Positions 49,331 through 62,577 of a stretch of 64,000 bases of DNA are shown one piece after another. Under the pieces are notes generated by a model. It had not been told where the DNA came from. It saw only the letters and a program-made list of their open reading frames with translations, and did no database searches. Position 1 is the stretch's first letter; each line of letters begins with the position of its first letter. A program made the position numbers and the translations under genes. Source of the stretch: Loxodes magnus (Eukaryota > Ciliophora > Karyorelictea > Loxodida > Loxodidae); NCBI GenBank assembly GCA_946699065.1, contig CAMPDV010001085.1, forward strand, positions 1 to 64,000, given 5' to 3'.

Positions 49331-50620
49331 ATCAATTAATTTACGTGGTTTCACCATTGATAGTTGAACCACAAATTAAGAGAAAATCGAAAGTAAGAGT
49401 ATTCTTGGAAATTATCTTATCAAACCAGAATCTTCTAAATTTTCTTTTATTTATTCTAAACTTTCTTCCAATAGATTCATTATATCCTGATCTGAATAGT
49501 TAGAGTCAATCTCCATCATTAGGTCTTTTTAAAACATTAGAATTCTATTTCTATCTATTACTTTTCCAACTCTTTCATTTGTCTTTAGATAGTTAAGCTA
49601 TCTGGTAGTCTTTTCTGAGGGCATCGCAAGTTCCTTTCTACATTTTCTTAGAATTGCTATAAAGTTGCTAAATCATATTTTTATTTTTGTCCTCTTGATA
49701 AATTATTATAAATTCAAATATGCTCGTTGGATCCTGCTCTGTAGTTTTTACTCATTTTTTTCTAATCAGGAAGAATTTTTTAAATATAACCCCATTTTCT
49801 TTTCTCTTATATATCTCTCAGAAAATTTTTAATGTGAAAATCTATTTCTTTTTTTTTGATTAATTGTAGAGTTCGTATCAGATTTTCGAATTTGTAATTT
49901 CCTCATACTATTTCTTCAAGCCTGAGTTTAAGAAGGCTTATTTTTATTAGTTATTACTGATAATTACGTTCGTGATATTTTCTATTAACTATTCTCTTTC
50001 TTCTTTGTATTATCTGCAATCTTCTATTATATGGATCTCATCTACCTTTCTATAATTGCAGAATTAAAATGCTTCACTCTCTATTAGTTTTTTTCTTTCT
50101 TTTCATTTATTATTGTGCTCCATTGCCTTTGGCCCGTAGTCTAAATAAGTATCATATTTCCTTTTTTCTGTATTTGTTGAATCTTAGGAAGTTTGGTATT
50201 CCTTGTATGAATTGTTCAATTAATTCACTCTAATTTTTTGCAGGTGATCATATTCTACATTCGTGTAATAGAATTTACATCATTATGGAACTTTATCGCT
50301 TTTTATCATTAATTTTTCATCTATTCATTTTCATTTTTCTTGTATTATTATTTCGTCATTGAGCTGTAGTGCCTCCATTACCTTCCTTGAGTTATGTTTC
50401 AAATATATAGTTATTCCTCTTTGTTAATTGACATATTCATCCATCCAATGTTGATTCTTAGTTTAGGAGCAATTTTCTTCTGAACATTATCATACGTTAT
50501 CACATGTAATTTTGTAGTTTAAGGAAAATCAGTTCATTCTCTAGGATTTCGTTTTATGCTCAAAAAGGTCCATCTACTACAGCTCTTAATGATATAAGCT
50601 GCATGATTTCCAATTTATTA
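49330..50620 (-). pseudogene. LINE ORF2 C-terminal region with zinc-binding block
   Basis: In transcription order: IPNFLRFNKYRKKEIWYL then FRLRAKGNGA (about 50118-50190), then a zinc block FQFCNYRKVDEIHIIEDC followed by YKEEREQL (about 49990-50065), the C..C...H....C module that follows RT in many LINEs, with the first Cys lost. Downstream comes acidic helical sequence (SNYSDQDIMNLLEESLEQIK). The RT core is absent here. It may belong to the YADD family whose RT lies at 54-56 kb. Confidence 0.65.
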
Positions 50621-51529
50621 ATTAATTAATTGAAATATAATATTTTCAATATTTAAGAACAGTGAGACATAGTTGCAATAGATATAGTTTAGACTATAAA
50701 TATTAAAAATATGTTGAAAGATAAAAGTTTGTAAATTTCAATCAAGTTTTTTTTTGTTCTTTCTCTATCATATATTTTTATTTATTTTCTTGATTAAATT
50801 TTTCTTTTTTTCCCTCTAGAAACTCTTCTAACAACTCATCTTGTAGTTTAAACATTTCAAGACGCTTTTTTAGTAATTTGGAATTAAAATTTTTGATTAA
50901 TTTGTCTATTTTAGAAATTTGATTATTTGAAAGATGTTTGCTTATATAGTTTTAGTCATAAAGAATTAGTTTCTTTTTGTCTTTTTCTTTAAGAGCTTTA
51001 TGACTTTCGAATTCCTCAATAATATCTGCATAGTATTACCATTCGAAAATATAATCAGTTTCATCGAAGTCTTAGCCACATAAGCAAATAATGGTATATC
51101 TAACGTTAATGTGGCGATTACTGAGTTCTTATTGAAAATTATTAAAAAAATTTCTTAGTTTATCGATGGAAATAGTCTCTCTAATATAGTGCTTATTATA
51201 TTTGGTGTAAGTATTTTCAGGAAATACACTTAAATTATTTTCTATTTAGTCTATAATTCTTTTTGCTGTTGGCATAATTGTATTTATAGAGAGACATTCC
51301 ATTAAGAATTTATGTTTTATTTTTTATTCCGTGAGTTTATAAAAATCCATATTATTCTAAACATGTGACATGTCTCAAAATTATACAAATCGATACATTT
51401 TTTTATATGTTTCTAGTATGGTAAATTAAATTTAGTGTTTTTTTCTAATAAAAAAGTAGTGTCTGAGTTAGGATTTTCTTTGCTGTATTATATCAATTTT
51501 TAATAAAAGTGCATTAACTTTTGAGTTAC

Positions 51530-53180
51530 CTTATGTGTAAAAGGAAGACAGTTTAGATCAATAAAGCATGAATCATTGAATGTGAATTCTTAAGATCTAA
51601 ACGCCTGTCTTGAAATAAGCCTTTACGATTTTGCTATCTTGCTTTTTATTCCTTTAATTCCAGAAATAGTAGCTCACGGAGTAATATCACTTCCATATTA
51701 AACTTTAGGCAAAATAAAAGTTCTATAAAGAATTTTGAAGCTGAGAGGGGATACTAAAATATATTTAGAAATTATTACAGTAGTTTTTTAAATAGCTACT
51801 CTGTGTTTGGTAGCTACTTCTGTACAATGTAATTTTTAATATAATTTTATTCCTAACTAAAATCCTAAATAGTTAACTTCATCTTTTTAAGCAATTGGAA
51901 TCCCATTGAGCTTTAGAGTAATAGAAGGTTAGCTTTCTTTTCATTAATTTTTTTCAAGAATTCTATTACTTCACATCTATCTACATTAATTGTAAGTTAT
52001 ACTCAATCAAAAACTGTAAATGTAGCTTGCAATAATTTTTAGCCATTTTTCTAGGAAGAGGATATTTGGATTAATATTAATTCGTCAGCAAAGGCTCGTA
52101 CTACGAAAGTTTTAGATAATATTTGAAATCCTAATTTCTTCTGATTATCTTCTAAATATCTTATAACAATATCATAGTATAAAATTTCAAGTACAGGTGC
52201 ATGACTACTTCCTTATAGTAATCCATTGCTATATTTAATTGTTCTTTTAAGATATCCATCAATTATAAACTTAGCATCAACATTATCATAAAAAGATTCT
52301 AGTGCCATATTAGGTCAAAGGTAACCTAAGTATTCTAAGATGGTCAAAAAGTAATTTCCTAGATATGCTATCAAACATTTTTTCTACATCTATTAAAGTA
52401 TCAATTAATTACTTTTTATGAGATCATCTGCGATGCAAGTCTATAATTTACTCAATAGTTCAAATTTGCTAAGTAGTGGAGCGTTTAGGCTGGATGTAAA
52501 ATGTTTCGTTCATAAATATAATTTTAAAGTCGTTATGCTAGTGCTTTAAAATAAATTTTAAGTAGACAGTTCAATAAAGCGATAGGTCGTCAATTACATA
52601 AATTATTTTTGTTTCCCTTTTTGAAAATCGGAAGAATGCTTATTTTTTTCATTACATTAGGTATTTTAAATTTTCTAAGTATGTTATTAATGAAACTTGT
52701 AATAATTTAATGCAAATCTTAATCTCCATATTTAATAAGCTCAGCTTTAGACCCTCATTACCTGTAGCTTTATTATTTGCAAGCTAAGATATAATTTTTT
52801 TAATTTCAAATCATGTAAAAAGAGGCATATTTTATAAATGACTTAATTCCTAATTTAAGATAAAAGATTTATTTCTAAATATTCCATCTATTTTTCTATT
52901 TGAGAAGTAAAAATCTATCTTACTTATTTTCGAATGTTTATCAAAAACGTTAGTTTCCCAATTTTCAATAAATTGCTGTTTTTATTTAAAGTTAAAATTC
53001 ATCTAATTAAGAATTTTTGGGTTTATTAGATTCTTTAACTTGTTTAAGCATTATTTAAGCATTTTTGTTAAGATCTTTATTTTTTTCCTTAGCTTTTTAT
53101 TTATTTCATTTCCAAAATTTCTGAAAATAATGCTTATAAGATTAAATTTTAAGCTAGTAAAGTTTGATAACTTCTTAATT
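51530..53180 (-). pseudogene. Non-LTR reverse transcriptase, FADE active site
   Basis: Sister of the 27.8-29.8 kb copy. TLIDVEKMFDSISRKLLFDH (motif A, about 52370-52410), SNGLLQGSSHAPVLEILYYD (motif B), then FADE at 52092-52081 where the sister has FADD, so the second catalytic Asp is lost. The C-terminal YGSDITPWATISGIKGIKSK (Trp=TGA) and SQRLISR segment lies at about 51560-51690. Frameshifts are fewer than in the sister copy. Confidence 0.85.
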
Positions 53181-53689
53181 ATGTCATCCATACAAAGCTA
53201 ATGCGTTCTAATATTCAATATTATCCATTTTTACTTGAACAAATAACATAGTTAAGTAACTTGGTAACTGATAATAGTTTTTTCTTTAATTTTAAGATTC
53301 AAGCGCAATCTCAGCATCATAACTAATAAGATTACAGATGAATTGATACTAATTGTCAACATTTTTTTAATCAAGTTACTAGAATTGATAAAATTATCCT
53401 AAAAATAGTTTAATAATAGTTTCTCGTGTTCAGATCCTATAATTTAGGAATTTTAAAGAGTAATCGTTATTGTTAATCTCATTCACTTCTTTTTAAATTA
53501 TAATTAAATGTAATACTTAGTAGAAAATTATCAATATACAAACCCGAATCTTGGATAACATTATAGTTAACGAAATCATCAGAATTTAAATGTTAAATTG
53601 CCAAGAAGTAGTCATTACAATAGCATTAATTATTCGCTCTACGAATAAATGTGTTGGACTCATAATCATTTAAAATTATTAATTCATAT
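53181..53689. other. AT-rich spacer
   Basis: No feature recognised. Confidence 0.4.
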
Positions 53690-54115
53690 TTTATAAAATG
53701 GATGTCGGCCGCGTCAGACAAGATAGTAGGTAATCTGGTTTAGAGTATACTGCATTGCGAGTAATCTCGCACTAGATGCCACCACGGGGAAGGATGGATA
53801 AGCTCCGTTGAGACATACCTAACTTACCCCGAGGGTTTTCTCTAGCAGTATGAAAGTTTGGCTGACGGGCCTTCTTATTACCGACTTAATAACTTCTTTT
53901 ATTTGGACCTTATTAAAGAAGGCTGAAGCATTTGACTCAAGATTTAAGAATAGATTTTAATAAGAAGATTCCCCATTTGGAGAAGCTGACATGACTCATC
54001 GAACCTCTAGAATTTTAACAAGAAACATGAGAACATTTTTCTTAATATTAAATATTAATATTGAAAGAGCTGCGCGCCAATGAGGTGCTACGCGTTCTAT
54101 AATCATTTTTATTTA
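53690..54115 (+). mobile_element. SINE-like element B with 3' stem-loop
   Basis: GC-richer 5' half with a perfect hairpin TGCGAGtaatCTCGCA (near 53755) and AGATGCCACCACGGGG. It ends ATGAGAACATTTTTCTTAAT...GAAAGAGC, then the shared stem-loop at 54067-54097 and TTTATTTATTTATC. The 3' part matches the minus-strand fragment at 11.15-11.23 kb and the 5' part matches 32036-32300. Confidence 0.7.
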
Positions 54116-54119
54116 TTTA

Positions 54120-55830
54120 TCTGTTAATTTTTATATTTTAATCTTGAGTTCTTTTACTTCATTTAGAAGTATTTCATTTTATTTTTCAACTTAAAGAGTA
54201 TCTTAAATATTCATAATATTATTTACTGTTTTTAACTGGTTAGAGAATTAATTATCAAAAGTATCTTACTATGTAGAGGATATTTTTGATATGAGTGTTG
54301 AGACTGAGGTACCAATCTAGCTTTTTTTATCTATAAATGTATTTTTGAATCTTTAGAATTCTTGTTAGTTAATTTCCAGTTCTTAAGGAATTTCGAAGTA
54401 ATTTTAACGGAATTCGAAGGATCTTGTTAATTGGAGATTAACTACAACTATTTAGTAAAGCTCTTAACAAGTTTATAATATGCTTTACGTATTTGAGTTG
54501 AAATGAATCAGGATCAATTTTTTGAAAGTAGTCGAGCATCTGCCTATGCACATTTAATTAGATGGCAGCTTCTTTATTTTTAGGTAAAGAAGATTCGTCA
54601 AGATTTTAATCCCGCGATATTTAGAAATCATTAATTTTTTTATATTTCCAATTTATTTAAAGAGTTATTTCCTATAGCTTCCTCTAGAATGGAATACACT
54701 CGCTTTCATAACCAAATATTTGATTTATAAAGAATTTTATTATTATAGATGCATTATATAGAGTGATTCTTTTAAAAATTGTTAATTTGCTTAAAATTCA
54801 TGCTTGAGTTTTCTGGCATTCTTAGATTCTTGACTCCAGATGTTTTTAATATGAAATATTTTCTTATATCCAATGACCTAAGTACTTAAATTCCTTCACT
54901 TTCTCTATTATTATACCTCTTATTGTGATTATTTCTTATTTTGTCATGCATTACCATTTCATACCATTTATTTTGTTTTGTCCGCAATTTATAAATTATA
55001 GAGTTATGATCATTATTATAGTATATCAGTCATATCTTCAAGTTAATCTGGATGAACTAATGGTACAATATCATCAGCATATGCTAGGGCGCTACATATC
55101 TTACTTCTGTTCCCTATTCAGTTTCAGTCTGAGTTGTAATACCAACTTCTTTTTCCTTTAGTTATTCAATAACACATTTAATATTATATTATATTGAATA
55201 ATCTTGGGGGAGCAGACACATCTTTATTTTACTTCGTTTAAAGTTTCAAATTCTTCAGAGATAAGATCTCTTATTCTTAATCTTATTCTCTCCTCTTTAT
55301 ATATGTCAGCTAGGAATTTATTTCTCCTTGCGTTACTAAGATCTTATTCAGTATTTTTATAAATCTGATCTAATTAGTGAATCAAATGCTTTTTTTAAAT
55401 AAATAAAAAAGACGATAGTCTCTTGCGTGTTATAATATAGAAATTCAAATAATGTTCTTAGATTTAATATTTGATGAGAGCATGTCTTACATGATTTAAA
55501 TACGTAATGCAATTCATCATCACATCTTTACAAGTAAAGATTGATTTATTTCAATAGTAAGAGATCTATGGTTTTAAAAAAGGTAAATCATAAGTGATAT
55601 GGAAAGGTAGATATAGGATCATATGTGTTTTTTATTTTGTGTAGCATTTTAATGTAGGATTCTTATATGCTTTGTATTTTCCGCTATTGAATTATTCTTC
55701 AAATAAATTTTCAGTAAATTTTAACAAACTAATCCTACGGCTTTAATAGACCTTATTTAAACTAAGTCTGGTCCTGCAGCATTTCATAAGCTTACTTTTT
55801 TAAGAAATCTTTTATGTTTTCAATTCAAGC
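54120..55830 (-). pseudogene. Non-LTR reverse transcriptase, YADD type
   Basis: NAAGPDLVQIRSIKAVGL (about 55710-55775) is the region before the fingers. TIVFFIYLKKAFDSLIRSDL (about 55375-55430) is motif A, VKQRCVCSPKIIQYNII (about 55180-55235) is the KQGCPLSP-type motif B, and YADD is at 55081-55070. The motifs fall in different frames, so the copy is broken. It differs from the FADD family in all motifs, so a second LINE lineage is present. The left boundary is approximate. Confidence 0.75.
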
Positions 55831-56235
55831 ATATAGCATATTTTTACCTTAATATTATCAGGCATATTTTCAATTCAGAATGTAAAATAGTTTTAAAACA
55901 ACATCTAATTTTTGATATTTTAACTTTTTAAAGTGTTAAAGCAGAAAAATTCATTTGCACTTTGAACACTCGATCTTCTACTTTAACAACATTAAAAATT
56001 TTATTGAGATAGATAGACAAGTAAAAAATCATTTAGTTTTTCAAAGAATATACTTCTAGTTTTTTAAATCAACTTCTAAATACTAAAAAAATTGAAGTAT
56101 AGGTGTTCCGACTTTAAAAAAACAAATTCAATTTTGTAAATCTTTGTCAATTCTTCGAGATTATTATAAAAAATAATCTGACAAAGATTTTAAAAAATTT
56201 AAATTTAAATTTGTAATTTTCAAAGAAGCCCAAGA
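55831..56235. other. AT-rich spacer
   Basis: No feature recognised. Confidence 0.4.
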
Positions 56236-56366
56236 ATATACATGACTAGTGTGACCACTCATGGTCTTACAGGTACCTGTCTTGACGTCCCATAGTCTCA
56301 CCGTACAATCTGCACTTCCCGATACGATGAACTCTGAATCACTGGATATAGATACAGCATATAAAT
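56236..56366 (-). pseudogene. Solitary WD40 repeat unit
   Basis: About 131 bp nearly identical to one 123-bp WD unit of the gene at 44.1-46.7 kb (TGTAAGACCATGAGTGGTCA and neighbours), flanked by unrelated AT-rich DNA. It has no start, stop or partner repeats. It is a displaced copy, not a gene. Confidence 0.9.
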
Positions 56367-57399
56367 AAACATTTACATAAATTTAGATTTATTTAAAGAA
56401 AAACACTAAGCTGAAGTAAATGTTTAGATATATTTATGAACTACACCCAAATCTAAATTATTTTTAATATTCAATTGGCTTAGTCAAATATCTTATTTCA
56501 TTAAATGAGAATAAATAATTTAAACTTAGATTGAAAATAATTTAGGTATTTTAGATAAGTATAAAGTATTATATACTTATTTTAAATTAATTAAATCAAA
56601 ATTAGTTATATTTTATTTTATATTTAAGACACTAATTTATATTATACATTTAAAATGATTAAACATTTAGAAAATCTCTAGATTATAGGAATTTTAATTT
56701 GTAAATAATAATTCAAAATTATAAAGAGATAGTTAATGGAGATTAGGTTACGTATGCTAAAAATAAAAAATTTATATTTTTTTTTATTTATTTAAAAATT
56801 AGAGAACTTTAAAATCATCATTAAAGGAATTAAAACTGCAAAGCAAAATAAATAATAGAAAAATTATTTAAATCATTAATTTAAATAAGTGAAAAGCCTT
56901 AATTTAAATTTATAAAAATAAGACTTAAAATTTATTTATAATGGATAATTAAGTAAAATTTTTACAATACTAGATATTCTTATAAATAAGTAATTATAAT
57001 ATTAAAATTCAAGTAAAATAGAACTTAAATAAATTCTATGCAAAGATATTGAAATAAAAACTGTTTTTATTCAATATTTTTTTATATTTGCAGTTTTATA
57101 AAAAATTAGTTATAATAATAGTATAGAGACTAATTTATTTAATTATTAAACTTAAACATCACAATCATTATTACTTTTAATATATATTTACTAAAATCAT
57201 TTATAGATTACTCAATTAATTTTACAAAAGTTGCAAATAATATAAATTAAAGACTATTGCATGTTGGAGAAATATTTTAGACAAAAAGCTAATTTTTAGT
57301 AAAATAAATAAAAATTTAATAATTAAAAATTAAAAATTATGCAATTGTAACAAGACTTACTTTCTATTTTTAATATAATTGATAATATAATATAATATT
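56367..57399. other. AT-rich spacer
   Basis: No feature recognised. Confidence 0.4.
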
Positions 57400-58200
57400 A
57401 TTATAATATAATTAAAAATTTAAGTTTTAGCTTTCTTTGGGCTTTCAATCAGATACCTGCTATAATTTTTTTTAAGTGGAAAGCCTTTTTTTATATGAGT
57501 TAGGTTACTGCTCATAATTTTCTTCATTTTTTAATTAAATTTTCTATTTAAAACTCTATTTTCAGTTATTCAGAGTTTGTTCATCATCTATCATGTTATT
57601 AATTATTCTTTTAACAAAAAAAGTTATTTTCAGGAACATCATTGCCGTAAAACATGATTAATTAAATAGCAGTATCATCAGTTTTGGTATATTTTTCTGG
57701 ATTTGTTTCATAAAACACTTTCATTCCAATTTGTCTGTTCTCTTTTGTAAATTAATATCATTTTTTCCTTCTAGTTTCTACTTAATCGATTAATTTAATT
57801 AAGTCTCTTTTTATAATCACGTCTTTTTAATTGAAAAATATCAGTTGTGATTGCTCATAAAGAGACTATTCTGAAACTAAGTTATTTTAGATTAGCTGAC
57901 GACGTAGTATTAATAACTCATTATTTTAGTCGTCAATATGTTCACTAATTCTCTGATTTTTTACTCTTAATTGTGATTATTTCTTCATATTTTTAGATTA
58001 GTTTTTGTATTCAGTCTAGTTATTTTATATTTTTTTTGTCAATTTCATTTTAAGATTTCCCTATCTCTTAGGTTCCTATACCTTCTGATGAAGATCTTGA
58101 TTCCTCATATTTCTATTGCTTTTTCTCTATTTCTTTAATCGTTTTTCTTCTTTAGTTTCTAAGTAAATTCTTTAAGAGATGAACAGATTATCTTTTTTTT
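57400..58200 (-). pseudogene. Degenerate coiled-coil ORF, unknown family
   Basis: In transcription order: KEIEKKQQKYEESRSSSEG, LDWIQKLIQKYEE, then a block VETRRKKWYQFTKENRQIG, MKVFYETNPEKYTKTDDTAI (about 57690-57785). Frames change several times. The first half aligns with 23510-23900. The second block is well composed and may mark a real protein family, but I do not recognise it. Confidence 0.4.
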
Positions 58201-59000
58201 CATAATATGCTAATATTTAAATTTAAATATTATTTTATTAAACATAATTTAAATAAAAATAGGATTCTTTAAAATAAAAATGTATAGAAATTGTACAATT
58301 TTTAAAAGAAAGAATGAACTATAAGAATCCTTATTAAAAGTAATATAAACTTAATATAAAAGAAATAAATAATTAAATATTATATAAATTATACTATAGT
58401 AAAAGAAATTAAAATTTTTAGTTATATAATCAATATAATCTAATTTTTTAAACTCTGCTTTTGAACAAGTAGTTTTTATAGATTTGAAGGAATTATATAA
58501 AATTATGATTGATTCTTATTAAATCAGAATTCTATTAATTAAAAATGGATTAAATAAAAGAAAGTGGTAATACTAAGCAAACTGATTATGTTAAGTATAA
58601 TATTTATTTTTCAGAAATAGTTTTAAAATATGTTTCTTGAATATTTTAAGTATCTTAATTTAGATTAAAAACTCTTTACAATATGATTATATTAAAAATT
58701 AAGAAAGATTTCTCAAGCATAAGAAATAGGAAGAAGGTTAATAGGACACGAAACAAATTAAAATAAATTAATATTTATAGAGTAATTAATTTTAAACGAA
58801 AGGGATTTTAGCCTATAAATAACTAATAAACTAAAGATTTTCACTTCAAAATAATAGACTATAAAGCAAATTAGAGACTAATAAAAAATGTACATTTGAT
58901 CTCGTAATTAATAATAAAATAATATAGATTATTTTAAATTAATATTAAATATTTACAAATTTGAAAATGGAAGGCTTAAAGAAAGGTTTCTACCACCTCC
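58201..59000. other. AT-rich spacer
   Basis: No feature recognised; the GC-richer Gag element starts near its right end. Confidence 0.4.
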
Positions 59001-59819
59001 ATGAAATAGGAGAGGAAACCAGAAACCGAAATAACCCAGACCCCTGCCAAGTAACAAGAATCTCATCTATCAGGAACACAAACCAGGGAAGAGTACTAAC
59101 AGACTAGGAAAAGCCACGAACTTACCCCGGCCTCTTAAGAGAAGCCAAGGAAACAACCTAAGTCTGCTCTACATTAGGAGACATCGGAAGTCTATCTTTC
59201 CAGACAAATGAGCGTGGAGTAGCTCATTAAAGTAGTGCTAAGCCTCTAGCAAGAGGTAAAGAAGCTTAAAAGGGAAAATACGAAATTAATGGAACTGATT
59301 GAGCAACAGGATACAAGAGAGTTCCGAATGGCAAACTGGGAAAGGGAACTCGACAACATCTGGAAACACCAACAGGAACAAATGAAACATATGAATGACT
59401 CAATAAAGACGATTCAAGAGCAGAACAAGCAAATAATCTAGAGCCAGAGCCAAGTGCAAGAAATTCCTAAGATAGAGAAAATGGAAATTGAAGAAGAGCA
59501 AGTAATCAAAATGACAAGAGAGAAAAGAATTAAGAAGAAATGCTATTTCTGTGGTAGCTATAGACACCTATATAGGAAATGTAGGAAATTCCAGGAATAC
59601 AAAAGAGAATATTGGATAAGAGAAAAGAAAGAAAGAGAAATGCTCTATTGTAGCGCAGAGGGGAATATATATAAAAAAAGATAGAATCAAAGAAGTGGTG
59701 AAGCAAGAACCTTAATAATACGGAAGAAGGGAAAACAAGAAATGTAAATAGGACCAAGAAAGAGAAAACAAGACATAAATCAAGAAAACTTTTTACAAAC
59801 TTATTTTACGCGGCGGTGA
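59001..59819 (+). CDS. Gag-like CCHC protein, intact and GC-richer (Gag-B)
   Basis: Uninterrupted frame of 272 residues, ATG 59001 (MKQERKPETEITQ) to TGA 59817-59819. It has a Pro/Thr/Gln-rich N-terminus, a coiled coil at about 80-140 (LSLQQEVKKLKRENTKLMEL), then a perfect zinc knuckle CYFCGSYRHLYRKC (C-x2-C-x4-H-x4-C, about 59549-59590) and a basic tail. Trp codons are TGG here and the only in-frame TGA is the stop. Base composition is clearly less AT-rich than the flanks, consistent with a recent arrival. No reverse transcriptase follows within 2 kb. A nucleic-acid-binding retroelement protein is inferred. A degenerate relative is at 61859. Confidence 0.75.
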
Positions 59820-61858
59820 TATAGACTGCTGCGAAACATTTAAATCAAATTATAATTATATATTAAATATTTAAAGTATATTTAATATCAAACAATTACA
59901 AAATCTTATTATTTTTCCATCATTCTATCTTGAAACTTTTTGCTTTTTACATTATTTAAATTAACAAAATTTATTTTATAAATTTTTAACTTTAGTCAAA
60001 ATTGTCATAAGAACTAAAATAATTAAAATAGAAATATTAAAAATAGACACTACAGAATATAGTTTAAAAATTAAAAGTTTATTTTCCATATATAGATAAA
60101 ACTATTAGTAAGATATAAGCTAGATTAGCTAATATATCAATTAAAATACTAAAATATTTTTAATTTTACTTTTCTTATTTCTAATAGTAAATATAATAAA
60201 TACAGAAAAAGCAGATGTTTTAATAAAGAATTATTTTAAAGAACTAATCAATAATAAGGATATGTATCTAGAGACATTAAACAAAACATATCCTAATAAA
60301 TCATAAGAATAAAAATAACAGATATATATGTTTAAAAAATATTATTATAAAAGATCCTGAAATAATTTATAAATTCATTAAAAAATAAACCATTTTTAAT
60401 TATTTTTAAACATTTAACCAACATAAACTGGATTAGTCTATAGGTAGAAGCTCTAATTTCAAGATTTAATTAACCTAAAAAGAGTAAAGCACTGGGTACA
60501 TTTAATAAATTACTATTAAAAAAAGGGATTGTTGATTATTAAATCCTAAGGAGTCCTTTAGTTTAGGAGAATACAGATACAAGATTTGGTACCTGTCAAG
60601 TCTTATCTTAAATCTTGTAGCTTAATTCAAATTTAACTTAAAATCTTCGAATTATCACCTTAAAATTAAAGTTGTACGATTTATTTATCCCAGAAGTTTC
60701 GATCCTCTCAATCATTTTACCCGAACACATTTTGCACTATTAACTTCATCATATTGTTGAACTAAGTTAACTAAGTTCTTTTTTACTAGACTAACTATGT
60801 CACTATGTTATTTAATCTCTCTCTAGAAAGCATAAATTAGCTTAGAAAAAGGTATAAAGTTTTTGCTATAAGATAATGAAATGACGATAATAAGAGCCTA
60901 ATGATTTTATATGATGATTATAATTGCAATATAATGTGGTAATAATTTGAATTTACTTAGCAATAAATCTAAACTTAATAGATGATAAATAATTAGAAAA
61001 TAAATTATAAATACTATCAGAATACTTTAAAATAATTGTATTTAGATATTAATAATTTATAGTTAATACTCATAAATTAGACTTTTATTGCTTTTAATTG
61101 ATAGAATTATTTTAGCTTTTTGAATCTACTTATTAGATAATCTAAAATTATAGTTATATGTAGAAAATGTTTAACTTTTTAGAAAATGATATACTTTTAT
61201 ACATCAAAATAAATATAATTAATTTAAAGAAGAAAATATACAAGATTAGTACTATAAATATCAAGAATTTCTTAATATTTATTATTTCTTTATTATACTT
61301 AAAATTAAATTAAAACACTTATTATTTAAAATTACTTACTAAATCATAAAGCTACAATTATATTTTTGCAAAGAGATTTTACTTTCAGAAATTTATCATT
61401 CGGAAGTTTACTCTTCAACAAATTATTTCCTTTGTTTATAAAAGATAATATGAACTTAAATCTAAAAGAAATTTTAAGCTTTAATTGCTCTTAAAACATT
61501 AGGTATTCAATAATTTAATTATTTATTTTAACTTGCTTATAGTTTAAATCTTTTTTCTTTTTTGTCATTTTGATGTGGTCATTTAAAAATTATTCTAATA
61601 GTAAATTAGAATAATGATTTAATTTTATAAATTTTATTTTATGAATATGCATTAATTTCAAATTTTAGTTCTAACTTTTTATTTTACTTCTTAAATGTAA
61701 GAATTTAATGAAAGCATAGTTTACTAATCCCAGCTTATATTAAAAAATATCCTTAATTTATAATAAAGATACCATAAATAATTATCATATTTTCTTATCT
61801 TAAAAATTATTAATCAATTTATTTATTTCACTATTATATTTGTTTTTAATTAAAAAAT
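59820..61858. other. AT-rich spacer
   Basis: Nothing recognisable; in particular no RT or tail repeat after the intact Gag-B ORF. Confidence 0.45.
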
Positions 61859-62577
61859 ATGACAGGATTCAAATCACAATTTTTCGCAACTCCAAAAAAG
61901 TAAGAGGTAACGACATCCTAAAGTAGCTAGTACCGAAAATTTAACTCCAAAAAGGTCACTCATCAAGTTGAATCGTCTATATCTGAAAAAGTGTCTGGGA
62001 AATAGTCTAAAAGTATTATGCACTTTGAAGCCTTGAATCTCACCACAGAGCATTTAGTAAGTTATGATTAACTGCTTACTGCGGTGCTGAACCTAGAAAA
62101 AGAGGTAAAAAGTTAAAGAAAGAGAACAAAGTTAATGAAAAACTAGAAATTGCAGAGGAAATAGAATCAATACTCATAACCTAAGAAAGAGATTTTAGCT
62201 GAAATATTTCACAAGACCAGAACAATTAATATAGCACCAACAATAGAAGCAAAAAGGTACTACTAGCGCATCTATGGAAAAGATGCTAGAAATTTCAAAA
62301 CTTCAAGAAAGAGTATTGAAATTACTATAAAAATTCGAGGAAAATATATGAGACTTCGACAACTGTTGAAAAAAGATAAAGAGAAAGATTATATTATAAG
62401 AAATCGGAAAAATATAAAATTTAAATGATACCAATCATTATCTAGACGAAAAGATGCCTCAAGACATTAGGCATAACAAGGAGTTGTAGAGACATTTAAA
62501 CATTTATATTAAGCCCCTAGTACAATCCAGAGATGATAAAGAGGTTGAAATACCTTCAAGAAAGCCAAAAATTAAAT
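61859..62577 (+). pseudogene. Degenerate Gag-B copy
   Basis: ATG 61859 (MTGFKSQFFATPKKQ) leads to HLVSYDQLLTAVLNLEKEVK, aligning with the coiled coil of the 59-kb protein. After a 1-nt shift, LLAHLWKRCQKFQNFKKEYW aligns with the knuckle region and following REYW of that protein. The first knuckle Cys pair is lost. Trp of EYW is TGA here and TGG at 59 kb. Confidence 0.65.

Noticed and set aside
60421..60475. Possible tRNA-like sequence
   Set aside because: No cloverleaf could be drawn and there is no B-box consensus.
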